Positions 1-7,189 of a DNA stretch of 7,766 nt are shown in pieces. Under the pieces are notes generated by a model. That model was not told where the DNA came from and ran no database searches. It saw only the letters and a program-made list of their open reading frames with translations. Both the position numbers and the translations under genes were made by a program. Position 1 is the stretch's first letter, and the number at the start of each line of letters is the position of its first letter. The DNA lies in contig CAIYHK010000157.1 in NCBI GenBank assembly GCA_903925985.1, forward strand, positions 1-7,766, given 5' to 3'. The DNA comes from an uncultured Actinomycetes bacterium (GTDB lineage Bacteria; Actinomycetota; Acidimicrobiia; Acidimicrobiales; Ilumatobacteraceae).

Positions 1-1090
1 CACGCTTGCGCTTTGTGGTGTGTTCCCATTCTCTGGTTTCTTCTCTAAAGACGAAATCATCGACAACGTGGGCCACAACGGATACAACCTCTTCATGATC
101 GTTGGCTTGGTCGGCGCATTCATGACCGCTGCATACATGACCCGTGCCACTTACCTCACCTTCTTTGGTGAAGCCCGCGGTGCATCAGCTGGTGAACACC
201 ACGAAGAAGAGCATGATGCACACGGCGCACATGAGTCGCACGATGCGCATGATGCTCATGACTCGCACGACACCCATGACTCACACGATGCTCACGCTGG
301 CCCACGTGAGAGCGGTTGGCTGATCACTGTGCCGCTGATCTTGCTCGCAACGCTCGCTTTCAGCTCAGGCTTCTTGAACGCTCTTCCATTTGGCGAAAAG
401 TGGGAACGCTTCAAAACCTGGGTTGAGCCCCGATCAGAAGTAGTTCTTGAATCTGGCTCGATGGCCAGCGGCCCAGGGCATGCAATTGCTCCAGTGCGTC
501 CCGTTGCCGAGAGCGAGCACGGTGAGGGCCACGGCTCAGTCTGTGGAACCGAAACGCCCGAAGAAGGCACCTGTTACGCGCCAAGCCTGAACCACGCGAA
601 GTTCAAGTGGAGCAAAGCGATGCTTTCTCTTTTGATAGTTGCGGCGGGCATGGTGATTTCTTGGCTCATCTGTGTGCAGTTGTACACACGCAAGAACGCC
701 AAACTGGTCGGTCTCACCGCGCGAAACAAGCTGTTGGGTGCCGGCTATCTCTTCTTGTGGAACAAGTACTACCTGGACCACCTATATGAAAAGGTCATCG
801 TGCGTGGGATCGCAGGCCCGATCGCGCGCGGTGCTTACTGGGTGAACCAAAACATTCTCGACGGCATCGTCAACGGTGCGGGCGTCATCACTCGCAAATC
901 TGCGGGTTGGGTCTACCGCAATGTGGATCAACGAGTGATTGACACAACCGTCAACGGTTCGGGGGCAGCGGCTCGTGGTGCGGGTTCCGCATTGCGTCCG
1001 GTGCAGTCAGGCAAAGTCAACCAGTACGGAGCGCTGCTGTTCGGTGCAGCCGCCATTGGCGCTCTTGTACTCATCATTATCAATACCTGA
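1..1090 (+). CDS. nuoL: NADH-quinone oxidoreductase subunit L, C-terminal part (5' end outside window)
   Basis: This is the distal antiporter-like membrane subunit of respiratory complex I, which helps pump protons across the cytoplasmic membrane. The reading frame is open from base 2 and a GTG at 20 is only an internal codon, so the true start lies upstream. The visible 362 residues begin in TM12 with FPFSGFFSKDEI, whose Lys (codon 47-49) matches the TM12 lysine of E. coli NuoL. TM13 (about codons 83-160) is followed by a His/Asp-rich loop, TM14 (ITVPLILLATLAF), a long loop with two Cys, TM15 (MLSLLIVAAGMVISWLI), the KYYLDHLYEKVIVRGI motif that opens the lateral helix HL, and a final TM16. 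About 346 residues follow the TM12 lysine, against about 214 in E. coli, so the C-terminal part is expanded. Identity is secure; only the N-terminal part is missing. Confidence 0.97.
   Translation, partial: TLALCGVFPFSGFFSKDEIIDNVGHNGYNLFMIVGLVGAFMTAAYMTRATYLTFFGEARGASAGEHHEEEHDAHGAHESHDAHDAHDSHDTHDSHDAHAGPRESGWLITVPLILLATLAFSSGFLNALPFGEKWERFKTWVEPRSEVVLESGSMASGPGHAIAPVRPVAESEHGEGHGSVCGTETPEEGTCYAPSLNHAKFKWSKAMLSLLIVAAGMVISWLICVQLYTRKNAKLVGLTARNKLLGAGYLFLWNKYYLDHLYEKVIVRGIAGPIARGAYWVNQNILDGIVNGAGVITRKSAGWVYRNVDQRVIDTTVNGSGAAARGAGSALRPVQSGKVNQYGALLFGAAAIGALVLIIINT
194..295 (+). repeat. His/Asp-rich tandem triplet repeat inside nuoL
   Basis: From 212 the coding strand carries nine in-frame nine-base units encoding His-x-x (HDA, HGA, HES, HDA, HDA, HDS, HDT, HDS, HDA) plus a closing His. 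They are preceded by an EHHEEE cluster at 194-211. There are twelve His in about 33 residues. Both His codons (CAT, CAC) and both Asp codons are mixed, so the DNA repeat has diverged while the protein pattern is kept. By homology with the E. coli NuoL fold the stretch lies in the TM13-TM14 loop on the cytoplasmic side. Metal binding is possible but not shown. Confidence 0.9.
839..985 (+). repeat. Internal protein duplication in the NuoL lateral-helix region
   Basis: Two successive segments, 839-907 (23 codons) and 908-985 (26 codons), share the pattern W-V-x-x-N, then (I/V)-(L/I)-D-x-x-V-N-G-(A/S)-G, three residues, R, and a closing A-G. The second copy has about four extra residues (around VDQR). 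The second copy, with the following VQSGKVNQY, resembles the usual actinobacterial NuoL C-terminus, so the first looks like the added one. The two copies are clear at protein level, but the DNA has diverged. Confidence 0.7.
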
Positions 1091-1094
1091 GGAG
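1090..1094 (+). promoter_or_regulatory. Shine-Dalgarno site of nuoM
   Basis: AGGAG begins on the last base of the nuoL stop codon and sits 8 nt before the ATG at 1103. It supports that start and suggests nuoL termination and nuoM initiation are coupled. Confidence 0.8.
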
Positions 1095-1102
1095 CTAAGT
1101 AG

Positions 1103-2662
1103 ATGGACGTCTTCCGCGACCAGAACTGGGTGCTAAGTGTGGGCACCTTCCTGCCGCTTGCCGGTGTGCTGGTGATGTTGTTCATTCCCAAGGCCGAGGA
1201 GCAACTTCATAAGTTGGTTGCCCTGGTCACTGCGTTGGCAACGCTGGGTGTGGGCATCTTCACTCTCATGCAGTTCAACTACGACAATGCAGACAAAATG
1301 CAGTTCGTTGCTGATCACGAGTGGATTCCAGTAATCAAGTCCTCGTACTTGATTGGCCTGGACGGCATCAGCTTGCCGATGTACTTCTTGTCGATGGTGA
1401 TCACGCTCCTGGTGATCATCTATTCGTGGAACCACATTCCAAATCCTGGTAATCCCAAAGCATTCATGATCCTGATGCTCGTTTTGCAGACCGGCATGGC
1501 GGGCACGTTCATCGCACAGGACCTGATCCTCTTCTTCGTGTTCTTCGAACTGGTGTTGCTACCGATGTACTTCATGATCGGTGTTTGGGGTGGAGAGAAT
1601 CGCCAATACGCATCGCTCAAGTTCTTCTTGTACACGATGTTCGGTTCAGCATTGATGCTGGTTGCATTCCTCGCATTGTTCTTCAAGACCGGTGCGGAGT
1701 CATTCTCGATTCCTTACCTCGTGGAAAATGGCGGCGCAATCGCTAAGAACACCCAGATTTGGATCTTCGCCGGAATGTTCATCGGATTCGCGGTGAAGGT
1801 ACCGATGTTCCCGTTCCACACTTGGTTGCCAGATGCCCACACTCAAGCCCCCACGCAGGGCTCTGTGATCTTGGCTGCAATCTTGCTGAAACTCGGAACG
1901 TATGGCTTCATTCGAATCGCGATTCCTACACTTCCCGACGCAGCAATCGAGTGGGCTCCATACATTGGTCTGCTCGCCGTAATTGGCATCATCTATGGCG
2001 CCTTTGGCTGTCTCGCACAAACCGACATGAAGCGGTTGATCGCATTCTCCTCAGTGGCGCACATGGGATTCGTGATGCTTGGTATCTCGACACTCACAAC
2101 CTTTGGTTTGAATGCGGCACTCTTTGGCATGGTGGCACACGGTTTGATCACCGGCATGTTGTTCTTCATCGCAGGCAGTGTGAAGGAGCGTTACCACACG
2201 CTCGAGATTGCACGCCTCGGTGGAATGTTGAAGCAGATGCCAAAGCTCGGTTGGATCCTCGGTTTTTGTTCAATGGCGTCACTTGGTCTGCCTGGGCTCG
2301 CGGGATTCTGGGGCGAGTTCCCAGCCATCCTTTCGGCTTATAACCCTGCCGATGGTTTGCCAGTTGAGACATTCCGTACATTCATGATCATCGCTGCACT
2401 CGGCACTGTTCTCGCTGCTGCATACTTGCTGTGGTTATTCCAGCGCACGGCGTTCGGTGAGCCAAAGGCTGAATTCTCTGGTCATGGTGGCCACGGTGAT
2501 CACGGTGATGAGCACTCGGACATTCATGACGTGAACATGTTCGAATGGATCGCCTGGACACCGCTACTGATTGCAATCGTGGTCTTTGGTGTTGTGCCAA
2601 ACCTCATGTTCAAGGTTCTTGACCCCGCAGTTGCAGTAACCCTGAAGGCATTCGGGGGCTGA
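1103..2662 (+). CDS. nuoM: NADH-quinone oxidoreductase subunit M
   Basis: This is the central antiporter-like, proton-pumping membrane subunit of complex I, 519 residues, close to the usual family length, with about 14 transmembrane helices. Key residues visible are Glu149 in FFELVLLPMYF (the TM5 glutamate), Lys232 in the KVPMFPFHTWLPDAH stretch (broken TM7), Lys263 in ILLKLGTYGF (TM8), the conserved DMKRLIAFSSVAHMGF segment around 308-323, HGLITGMLFF at 346-355, and Glu405 in GLAGFWGEF (TM12). A His-rich loop at 461-475 precedes the last helix. ATG 1103 is chosen because AGGAG lies 8 nt upstream and the N-terminal helix follows at once. The gene lies 12 nt after nuoL and 3 nt before nuoN, as in a single operon. 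The identity is beyond reasonable doubt. Confidence 0.98.
   Translation: MDVFRDQNWVLSVGTFLPLAGVLVMLFIPKAEEQLHKLVALVTALATLGVGIFTLMQFNYDNADKMQFVADHEWIPVIKSSYLIGLDGISLPMYFLSMVITLLVIIYSWNHIPNPGNPKAFMILMLVLQTGMAGTFIAQDLILFFVFFELVLLPMYFMIGVWGGENRQYASLKFFLYTMFGSALMLVAFLALFFKTGAESFSIPYLVENGGAIAKNTQIWIFAGMFIGFAVKVPMFPFHTWLPDAHTQAPTQGSVILAAILLKLGTYGFIRIAIPTLPDAAIEWAPYIGLLAVIGIIYGAFGCLAQTDMKRLIAFSSVAHMGFVMLGISTLTTFGLNAALFGMVAHGLITGMLFFIAGSVKERYHTLEIARLGGMLKQMPKLGWILGFCSMASLGLPGLAGFWGEFPAILSAYNPADGLPVETFRTFMIIAALGTVLAAAYLLWLFQRTAFGEPKAEFSGHGGHGDHGDEHSDIHDVNMFEWIAWTPLLIAIVVFGVVPNLMFKVLDPAVAVTLKAFGG
2483..2530 (+). repeat. His/Gly/Asp-rich loop segment inside nuoM
   Basis: Codons 461-476 encode HGGHGDHGDEHSDIHD, with five His and five acidic residues in sixteen positions. 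It lies between TM13 and TM14, just after a FGEPK motif, the same place relative to the fold as the His-rich loop of NuoL, which follows FGEAR. The DNA is a loose repeat of GGTCAT/GGTGAT-like triplets. Confidence 0.8.
2654..2658 (+). promoter_or_regulatory. Weak Shine-Dalgarno-like site of nuoN
   Basis: A GGGGG run within the last Gly codons of nuoM lies 7 nt before the GTG start at 2666. It is the only purine-rich candidate and implies translation reinitiation from nuoM into nuoN. Confidence 0.5.
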
Positions 2663-2665
2663 TTC

Positions 2666-4180
2666 GTGATTGCAACGCTGGCCGCTGTTGCGCCATGGAA
2701 GGCGCCGACCATTGATTACCACGCACTCCTGCCCGAGATCATTCTTGCGGTGGGTCTTGTGGTGGTCTTGCTTGTCGATCTCTTCCTTGAAGAGCGAGGC
2801 AAGTGGTTGCTTTCTTCGCTCGCCAGCTTTTCTTTCCTCGGAGCATTTGTCCCAGTTGTAACGCTCGCGTTGAGTGATTCAGGCGCGCGTTCAATGTTTG
2901 ATGGCCGCTTTGTAGTTGATGACTTCAGTTTGGTTCTCAAAGGTCTCTTCATCCTTGTCGGCTATGTGGTTGTGCTGTTGTCCACCACATATGTGGAAGA
3001 AGGCGATTACTACCGCGGTGAGTACTGGGTCATGATGCTTTCCAGTGTGCTCGGCATGGTCATGATGGCCTCGAGCCGCGATCTCGTTTCAATCTTCGTG
3101 GCGTTGGAGTTCCTATCAATCCCGGCTTACATGCTCGCCGCTTGGCGAAAGCGTGATTCACGTAGCAACGAAGCGGGTGCAAAGTACTTCCTTCTCGGTG
3201 TTTTTGCTTCGGCCGTAATGCTCTATGGAATGTCACTGGTCTATGGCGCAACCGGAAGCACGTTGTTGGTAGACATCGGCGCATCACTTGATGACTCGAG
3301 AATGACCAGTGTGCGGGTGCTCGGAATCGTGTTTATTGTGATCGGCTTTGCATTCAAGGTCTCGGCCGTGCCATTCCACACATGGGCGCCTGATACTTAT
3401 GAAGGTGCACCAACACCAGTAACTGCCTTCTTGTCTGTTGCCTCAAAGGCGGCAGGATTCGTAGCTTTGGTAACGCTTATCTACATTGCTTTCCCGTTGG
3501 CTTCAGATGTCTGGCAGCCAATGATCTGGGTGCTTGCAGCTCTCACCATGACTGTTGGCAATGTGATTGCACTCAAGCAGACCAACATCGTTCGAATGCT
3601 TGCATATTCGTCAATCAGCCAAGGTGGTTTCATCTTGATGCCTCTCGCAGTGGCGGGCACAAATGACTCCGCCCAAAGTGTGTTGCGAGCCGTGGTCGTG
3701 TATCTGATCGCTTATGCGGTTACGAACCTTGGTGTGTTCGGAATCATTCTGGCGGTGAGTCGCAAGACCCGTTCGGGTGAGATCGCGTCGTTTGGCGGGC
3801 TCTTCTCCTACGCGCCGGGTCTCGCTGCTTTGATGACCATCTTCATGGCATCGCTTGCAGGCATCCCACCCTTTGGTGGATGGTTCGGTAAGTTCGCCGC
3901 ATTCCAGTCGTTGCTAAGTGCTGGTGGTGGATGGGCATACACACTTGCAGTGATTGGTGCAGTGAACTCTGTTGTTGCATTTGGTTACTACGGCGGCGTA
4001 TTGCGTGAAATGTGGATGCGCCCAGCACCTGATGGAGATGAAAGCCCAATCAATACGCCTTCACCATTGGTGCTTGCGCTTGGCATCACCACGATCGGCA
4101 CATTGCTTGTTGGCATTCTGCCTGGGCTTGTAACCCACTTTGGCGATCTCGCCAGCCTCACCGGTGCTTTCGGCGGCTGA
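2666..4180 (+). CDS. nuoN: NADH-quinone oxidoreductase subunit N
   Basis: This is the third antiporter-like proton-pumping subunit of complex I in the membrane arm, 504 residues, a usual length for actinobacteria. Motifs in order: IDYHALLPEIIL at 16-27 (typical N-terminus), Glu148 in VALEFLSIPAY (TM5), Lys231 in FAFKVSAVPFHTWAPDTYEGAP (TM7 region), Lys261 in the SVASKAAGF segment (TM8), VRMLAYSSISQGGF at 309-322, GIPPFGGWFGKF at 399-410 with Lys409 (TM12), and YYGGVLREMWM at 441-451. The GTG start at 2666 is 3 nt after the nuoM stop and gives the expected short lead before the first helix; the ATG at 2695 is out of frame. Unlike NuoL and NuoM, it has no His-rich loop. The 3' end overlaps the next gene. 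Confidence 0.98.
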   Translation: MIATLAAVAPWKAPTIDYHALLPEIILAVGLVVVLLVDLFLEERGKWLLSSLASFSFLGAFVPVVTLALSDSGARSMFDGRFVVDDFSLVLKGLFILVGYVVVLLSTTYVEEGDYYRGEYWVMMLSSVLGMVMMASSRDLVSIFVALEFLSIPAYMLAAWRKRDSRSNEAGAKYFLLGVFASAVMLYGMSLVYGATGSTLLVDIGASLDDSRMTSVRVLGIVFIVIGFAFKVSAVPFHTWAPDTYEGAPTPVTAFLSVASKAAGFVALVTLIYIAFPLASDVWQPMIWVLAALTMTVGNVIALKQTNIVRMLAYSSISQGGFILMPLAVAGTNDSAQSVLRAVVVYLIAYAVTNLGVFGIILAVSRKTRSGEIASFGGLFSYAPGLAALMTIFMASLAGIPPFGGWFGKFAAFQSLLSAGGGWAYTLAVIGAVNSVVAFGYYGGVLREMWMRPAPDGDESPINTPSPLVLALGITTIGTLLVGILPGLVTHFGDLASLTGAFGG

Positions 4181-5207
4181 TCACATCGCCAGCGTCATCG
4201 GTGATGACGCGATTCCTTTCGATGTGTTTATGTCACTGGCTCTTTACGGGCCCGGTGGGTTCTATACAGCGAGTGAATTAGTAGATCATGGCGCAGGACG
4301 GCGCAGTGACTTCTTGACCTCACCCGAAGTTGGCCCACTCTTTGGTCATGTTCTCTCCAGGTTTTTGGATGCGCAATGGCGAGAGCAGGGGAGACCCGAC
4401 TCATTCGTAGTGATTGAACACGGCGCGGGCCCAGGCACTCTCGCTCGGGGTGTGTTCGCAGCCAATCCAGATTGTGCATCTGCGCTCCGCTATCACACGG
4501 TTGAAATCTCGGATCGTCAGCGTGCTCTTCATCCAGATGATGTTGTAGCGCACGCTTCACCACCTGTTGACGTCCAGGCGAATGTGGTGATCGCCAATGA
4601 GCTCTTGGACAACCTGCCGTTTCGAATGTTTGTTTACGACAATGGCTGGCGCGAAGCGTGGGTTACTAGAGCCAGAGACGGCAAGTTCAACGAAGTGTTG
4701 CGTTTACCGCGGGATGAAGATTCAGCTTTGGTTAATCAGTTCCCACCAGCAGATCTCGGTGCACGACTGCCGATTCAACGCGCAGCCGGAGACTGGTTGC
4801 GTGGAGTTCTCGCCGCTTCACCAAAAGCGCGGGTGGTGGTATTTGATTATGCTCGCGAGCGCACTTGGGGTGTAGTTGCTCTCAAATGGCGCGACTGGCT
4901 CCGTACCTATCGGGGTCATGAACGCGGTTCGCACTACCTAAGCGACGTTGGTCAACAGGACATCACAGTTGATGTGATGATTGACCAATTGGCATTGGTG
5001 GCACCACCGTTGTCGGTTCGCATGCAAAGCCAATTCCTCCAGCTATGGGGTATTGATGAGCTTGTTGCAGAAGGTGATGCGTACTGGGCAACCAAAGCAT
5101 CGAATCCTGATCTGCGGGCAATGCTTATGCGTTCCCGCTCCAGTGAGGCGGCGGCACTGTGCGACCCTGCAGGGCTCGGTGGGTTCAGTGTCATTGAATG
5201 GGGTTGA
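4164..5207 (+). CDS. SAM-dependent methyltransferase, MidA/NDUFAF7 (COG1565) family; probable complex I maturation factor
   Basis: This is a soluble class I methyltransferase of about 347 residues, in the usual bacterial range. Numbered from GTG 4164, family motifs are IPFDVFMSLALYGPGGFY (17-34), SDFLTSPEVGPLFG (48-61), the SAM-binding loop EHGAGPGT (85-92), VEIS (113-116), NELLDNLPFRMF (145-156), VVFDYARE (225-232) and RTYRGHERG followed by GQQDIT (263-268), ending DPAGLGGFSVIEW. The human member NDUFAF7 dimethylates an arginine of the 49-kDa complex I subunit (NDUFS2, equivalent to NuoD). Direct overlap with nuoN makes a like role here a reasonable inference, but the substrate is unproven. 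The start is uncertain: TTG 4140 (355 residues, 41-nt overlap) is open too. GTG 4164 (17-nt overlap) is preferred for the shorter overlap and a family-like N-terminus, though neither has a clear Shine-Dalgarno. Confidence 0.88.
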   Translation: MLSAADHIASVIGDDAIPFDVFMSLALYGPGGFYTASELVDHGAGRRSDFLTSPEVGPLFGHVLSRFLDAQWREQGRPDSFVVIEHGAGPGTLARGVFAANPDCASALRYHTVEISDRQRALHPDDVVAHASPPVDVQANVVIANELLDNLPFRMFVYDNGWREAWVTRARDGKFNEVLRLPRDEDSALVNQFPPADLGARLPIQRAAGDWLRGVLAASPKARVVVFDYARERTWGVVALKWRDWLRTYRGHERGSHYLSDVGQQDITVDVMIDQLALVAPPLSVRMQSQFLQLWGIDELVAEGDAYWATKASNPDLRAMLMRSRSSEAAALCDPAGLGGFSVIEWG

Positions 5208-5222
5208 TTAGCCTTGCGCTTT

Positions 5223-5230
5223 AGAGGGGG
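5223..5230 (+). promoter_or_regulatory. Shine-Dalgarno site of acs
   Basis: AGAGGGGG lies 5 nt before the GTG at 5236 and is the strongest ribosome-binding site in the window. It favours that GTG over the in-frame ATG at 5272. The 28-nt gap after the methyltransferase leaves no room for a full promoter outside coding sequence, so acs is probably co-transcribed or uses a promoter inside the preceding gene. Confidence 0.75.
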
Positions 5231-5235
5231 TTCAA

Positions 5236-7188
5236 GTGGCAACTGACTCAAGTCGTGACATTGATGATCTGATGGCGGAGAATCGAAAGTTCCCACCGCC
5301 GAAAGATTTTGTGAAGAACACTCTTGTGGCAGGCACGTTTCTCTATGACGAGGCCAACGAGGACTACGAATCATTTTGGGCACGTCAGGCAGCTGAACTT
5401 GTTTCGTGGGATACACCTTGGGACACCATCTGTGAGTGGAATCTCCCGTTTGCCAAGTGGTTTGTTGGCGGCAAGCTGAATGTTGCCTACAACTGTCTGG
5501 ATCGCCACGTTCTGGCTGGCCGCGGCGACCGCAAAGCGATTCTCTGGGAAGGCGAGCCCGGCGACACACGAGTTCTCACATATGCAGAGCTGCTGGACGA
5601 AGTCTGCAAATTTGCCAATGCCTTGAAGTCTCTCGGCGTCGAACGCGGCGATCGGGTGAACATCTATTTGCCAATGATTCCCGAAGCAGCAGTCGCAATG
5701 CTCGCGTGCGCTCGTATCGGAGCGGCACACTCCGTAGTGTTCGGTGGCTTTTCAGCACAGGCACTTGCTGATCGCATCAATGATGCATCGGCGAAGGTGC
5801 TCATCACTGCAGACGGCGGCTACCGACGCGGTGAAGTATTTCCATTAAAGCCTCAAGCAGACGAAGCGGTCGCCAATACGACCTCGATTGAACACGTCGT
5901 TGTGGTGAAGCGTGGCGGTAACGAGGTGTCAATGACCCCGGGCCGTGATCACTGGTATCACGACCTGATGTCAGTTTCTTCAAATGACTGCCCAGCAGAA
6001 CCCATGGATTCCGAGCAGTTGCTCTTTTTGCTTTACACATCTGGTACCACCGGCAAGCCCAAAGGCATCATGCACACAACCGGTGGCTACCTCACGCACG
6101 TGACCTACACACATAAATATGTGTTTGATCTTCATCCAGAAAAAGATGTGTATTGGTGCACTGCTGATGTTGGCTGGGTGACCGGTCACAGTTACATCGT
6201 CTACGGTCCACTGGCTAATGGTGCGACCCAGGTGATGTACGAGGGTGTTCCTAACTATCCCGCCAATGACCGCATTTGGAGCATCGTTGAGAAGTACAAG
6301 GTCTCGATTTTCTACACGGCACCCACAGCAATTCGTACCTATATGAAGTGGGGTATTGAAGAGCCGGCAAAACATGATTTGTCATCGTTGCGTTTGCTTG
6401 GTTCAGTCGGTGAGCCGATAAATCCAGAAGCGTGGATCTGGTACCAAGAGAACATCGGTGGTGGACGTTGCCCGATCGTGGACACCTGGTGGCAGACCGA
6501 AACCGGTGGCATCATGATCAGCCCGCTGCCCGGTGCAACGACCACAAAACCCGGTTCGGCCACATTCCCGATTCCGGGCGTGCACGCCGAAGTGGTGAAC
6601 GATGCTGGTGAGCCGATTAACCACGGTGGCGGTTATCTAACGCTGACACATCCGTGGCCGGGAATGTTGCGCGGGATCTGGGGAGATCCGCAACGCTACA
6701 AAGACACCTATTGGTCAACTTACGAAGGTAAGTACTTCGCTGGTGATGGCGCGAAGCTCGATGCCGATGGATATCTCTGGCTTCTTGGTCGTGTCGATGA
6801 TGTGATGAACGTATCGGGTCACCGCATCTCCACCACTGAAGTAGAGAGTGCTCTCGTTTCGCACCCATCGGTTGCTGAAGCAGCAGTTGTCGGCGCCAAG
6901 GATGATCAGACCGGCCAAGCGATCATCGCGTATGTAACTCTGCGTGGTGGGGCAACAGTTGATGAGACCGATCTACGCAATCACGTGGCCAAAGAAATTG
7001 GTGCTATCGCCAAACCCAAGGCTGTCTATTTCACGCCCGATTTACCCAAAACTCGCAGTGGCAAAATCATGCGCCGACTTCTCAGAGACGTGGCTGAAGG
7101 ACGCAATCTTGGTGACACCACCACACTGGCTGACCAGTCGGTGGTAGCTGAATTGCAGGCCCGCGCGGCGGACCATTCAGAGGACTAG
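5236..7188 (+). CDS. acsA: Acetyl-CoA synthetase (acetate-CoA ligase, AMP-forming)
   Basis: This cytoplasmic enzyme converts acetate, ATP and CoA to acetyl-CoA, AMP and pyrophosphate through acetyl-AMP, feeding the TCA cycle and biosynthesis. Its 650 residues match the family's length. Seen in order: the N-terminal Acs region [21 protein letters not shown] (split over 62-82), the ATP-binding loop [11 protein letters not shown] (267-277), [10 protein letters not shown] (311-320), [12 protein letters not shown] (389-400), [10 protein letters not shown] (416-425), [13 protein letters not shown] (518-530) at the domain hinge, and [11 protein letters not shown] (604-614). Val315, Thr316, Val391 and Trp419 correspond to the acetate-pocket residues of Salmonella Acs, which argues for acetate over longer acids. 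Lys610 is the catalytic lysine that acetylation inactivates in Salmonella, so post-translational control is possible, although no acetyltransferase gene is visible here. GTG 5236 is supported by the strong upstream Shine-Dalgarno. Confidence 0.97.
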   Translation: MATDSSRDIDDLMAENRKFPPPKDFVKNTLVAGTFLYDEANEDYESFWARQAAELVSWDTPWDTICEWNLPFAKWFVGGKLNVAYNCLDRHVLAGRGDRKAILWEGEPGDTRVLTYAELLDEVCKFANALKSLGVERGDRVNIYLPMIPEAAVAMLACARIGAAHSVVFGGFSAQALADRINDASAKVLITADGGYRRGEVFPLKPQADEAVANTTSIEHVVVVKRGGNEVSMTPGRDHWYHDLMSVSSNDCPAEPMDSEQLLFLLYTSGTTGKPKGIMHTTGGYLTHVTYTHKYVFDLHPEKDVYWCTADVGWVTGHSYIVYGPLANGATQVMYEGVPNYPANDRIWSIVEKYKVSIFYTAPTAIRTYMKWGIEEPAKHDLSSLRLLGSVGEPINPEAWIWYQENIGGGRCPIVDTWWQTETGGIMISPLPGATTTKPGSATFPIPGVHAEVVNDAGEPINHGGGYLTLTHPWPGMLRGIWGDPQRYKDTYWSTYEGKYFAGDGAKLDADGYLWLLGRVDDVMNVSGHRISTTEVESALVSHPSVAEAAVVGAKDDQTGQAIIAYVTLRGGATVDETDLRNHVAKEIGAIAKPKAVYFTPDLPKTRSGKIMRRLLRDVAEGRNLGDTTTLADQSVVAELQARAADHSED

Positions 7189-7189
7189 T

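Noticed and set aside
292..570. Open minus-strand frames opposite nuoL, nuoM and acs
   Set aside because: They lie antisense to strongly conserved genes, show low-complexity or Arg/His/Ser-rich composition, and carry no recognisable motif.
2985..2996. Perfect 12-bp palindrome CCACATATGTGG inside nuoN
   Set aside because: About two such palindromes are expected by chance in a window of this size, it lies in well-conserved coding sequence, and no second copy was noticed.
2648..4183. NuoM and NuoN both end in AFGG followed by a similar TTCGGnGGCTGAT DNA string
   Set aside because: The match is only about 13 bases. Its role as a weak Shine-Dalgarno fits only nuoM-nuoN, since no start codon follows directly after nuoN, so coincidence is the simpler explanation.
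6109..6124. Seven-base inverted repeat with a two-base loop (ACACATA/TATGTGT) inside acs
   Set aside because: It lies in the middle of the coding frame, the loop is too tight for a good RNA hairpin, and there is no adjacent gene boundary to regulate.
7161..7168. Short GC palindrome CCGCGCGG-type sequence near the end of acs as a terminator
   Set aside because: It has no loop, no following T-run, and lies in the alanine-rich coding tail.
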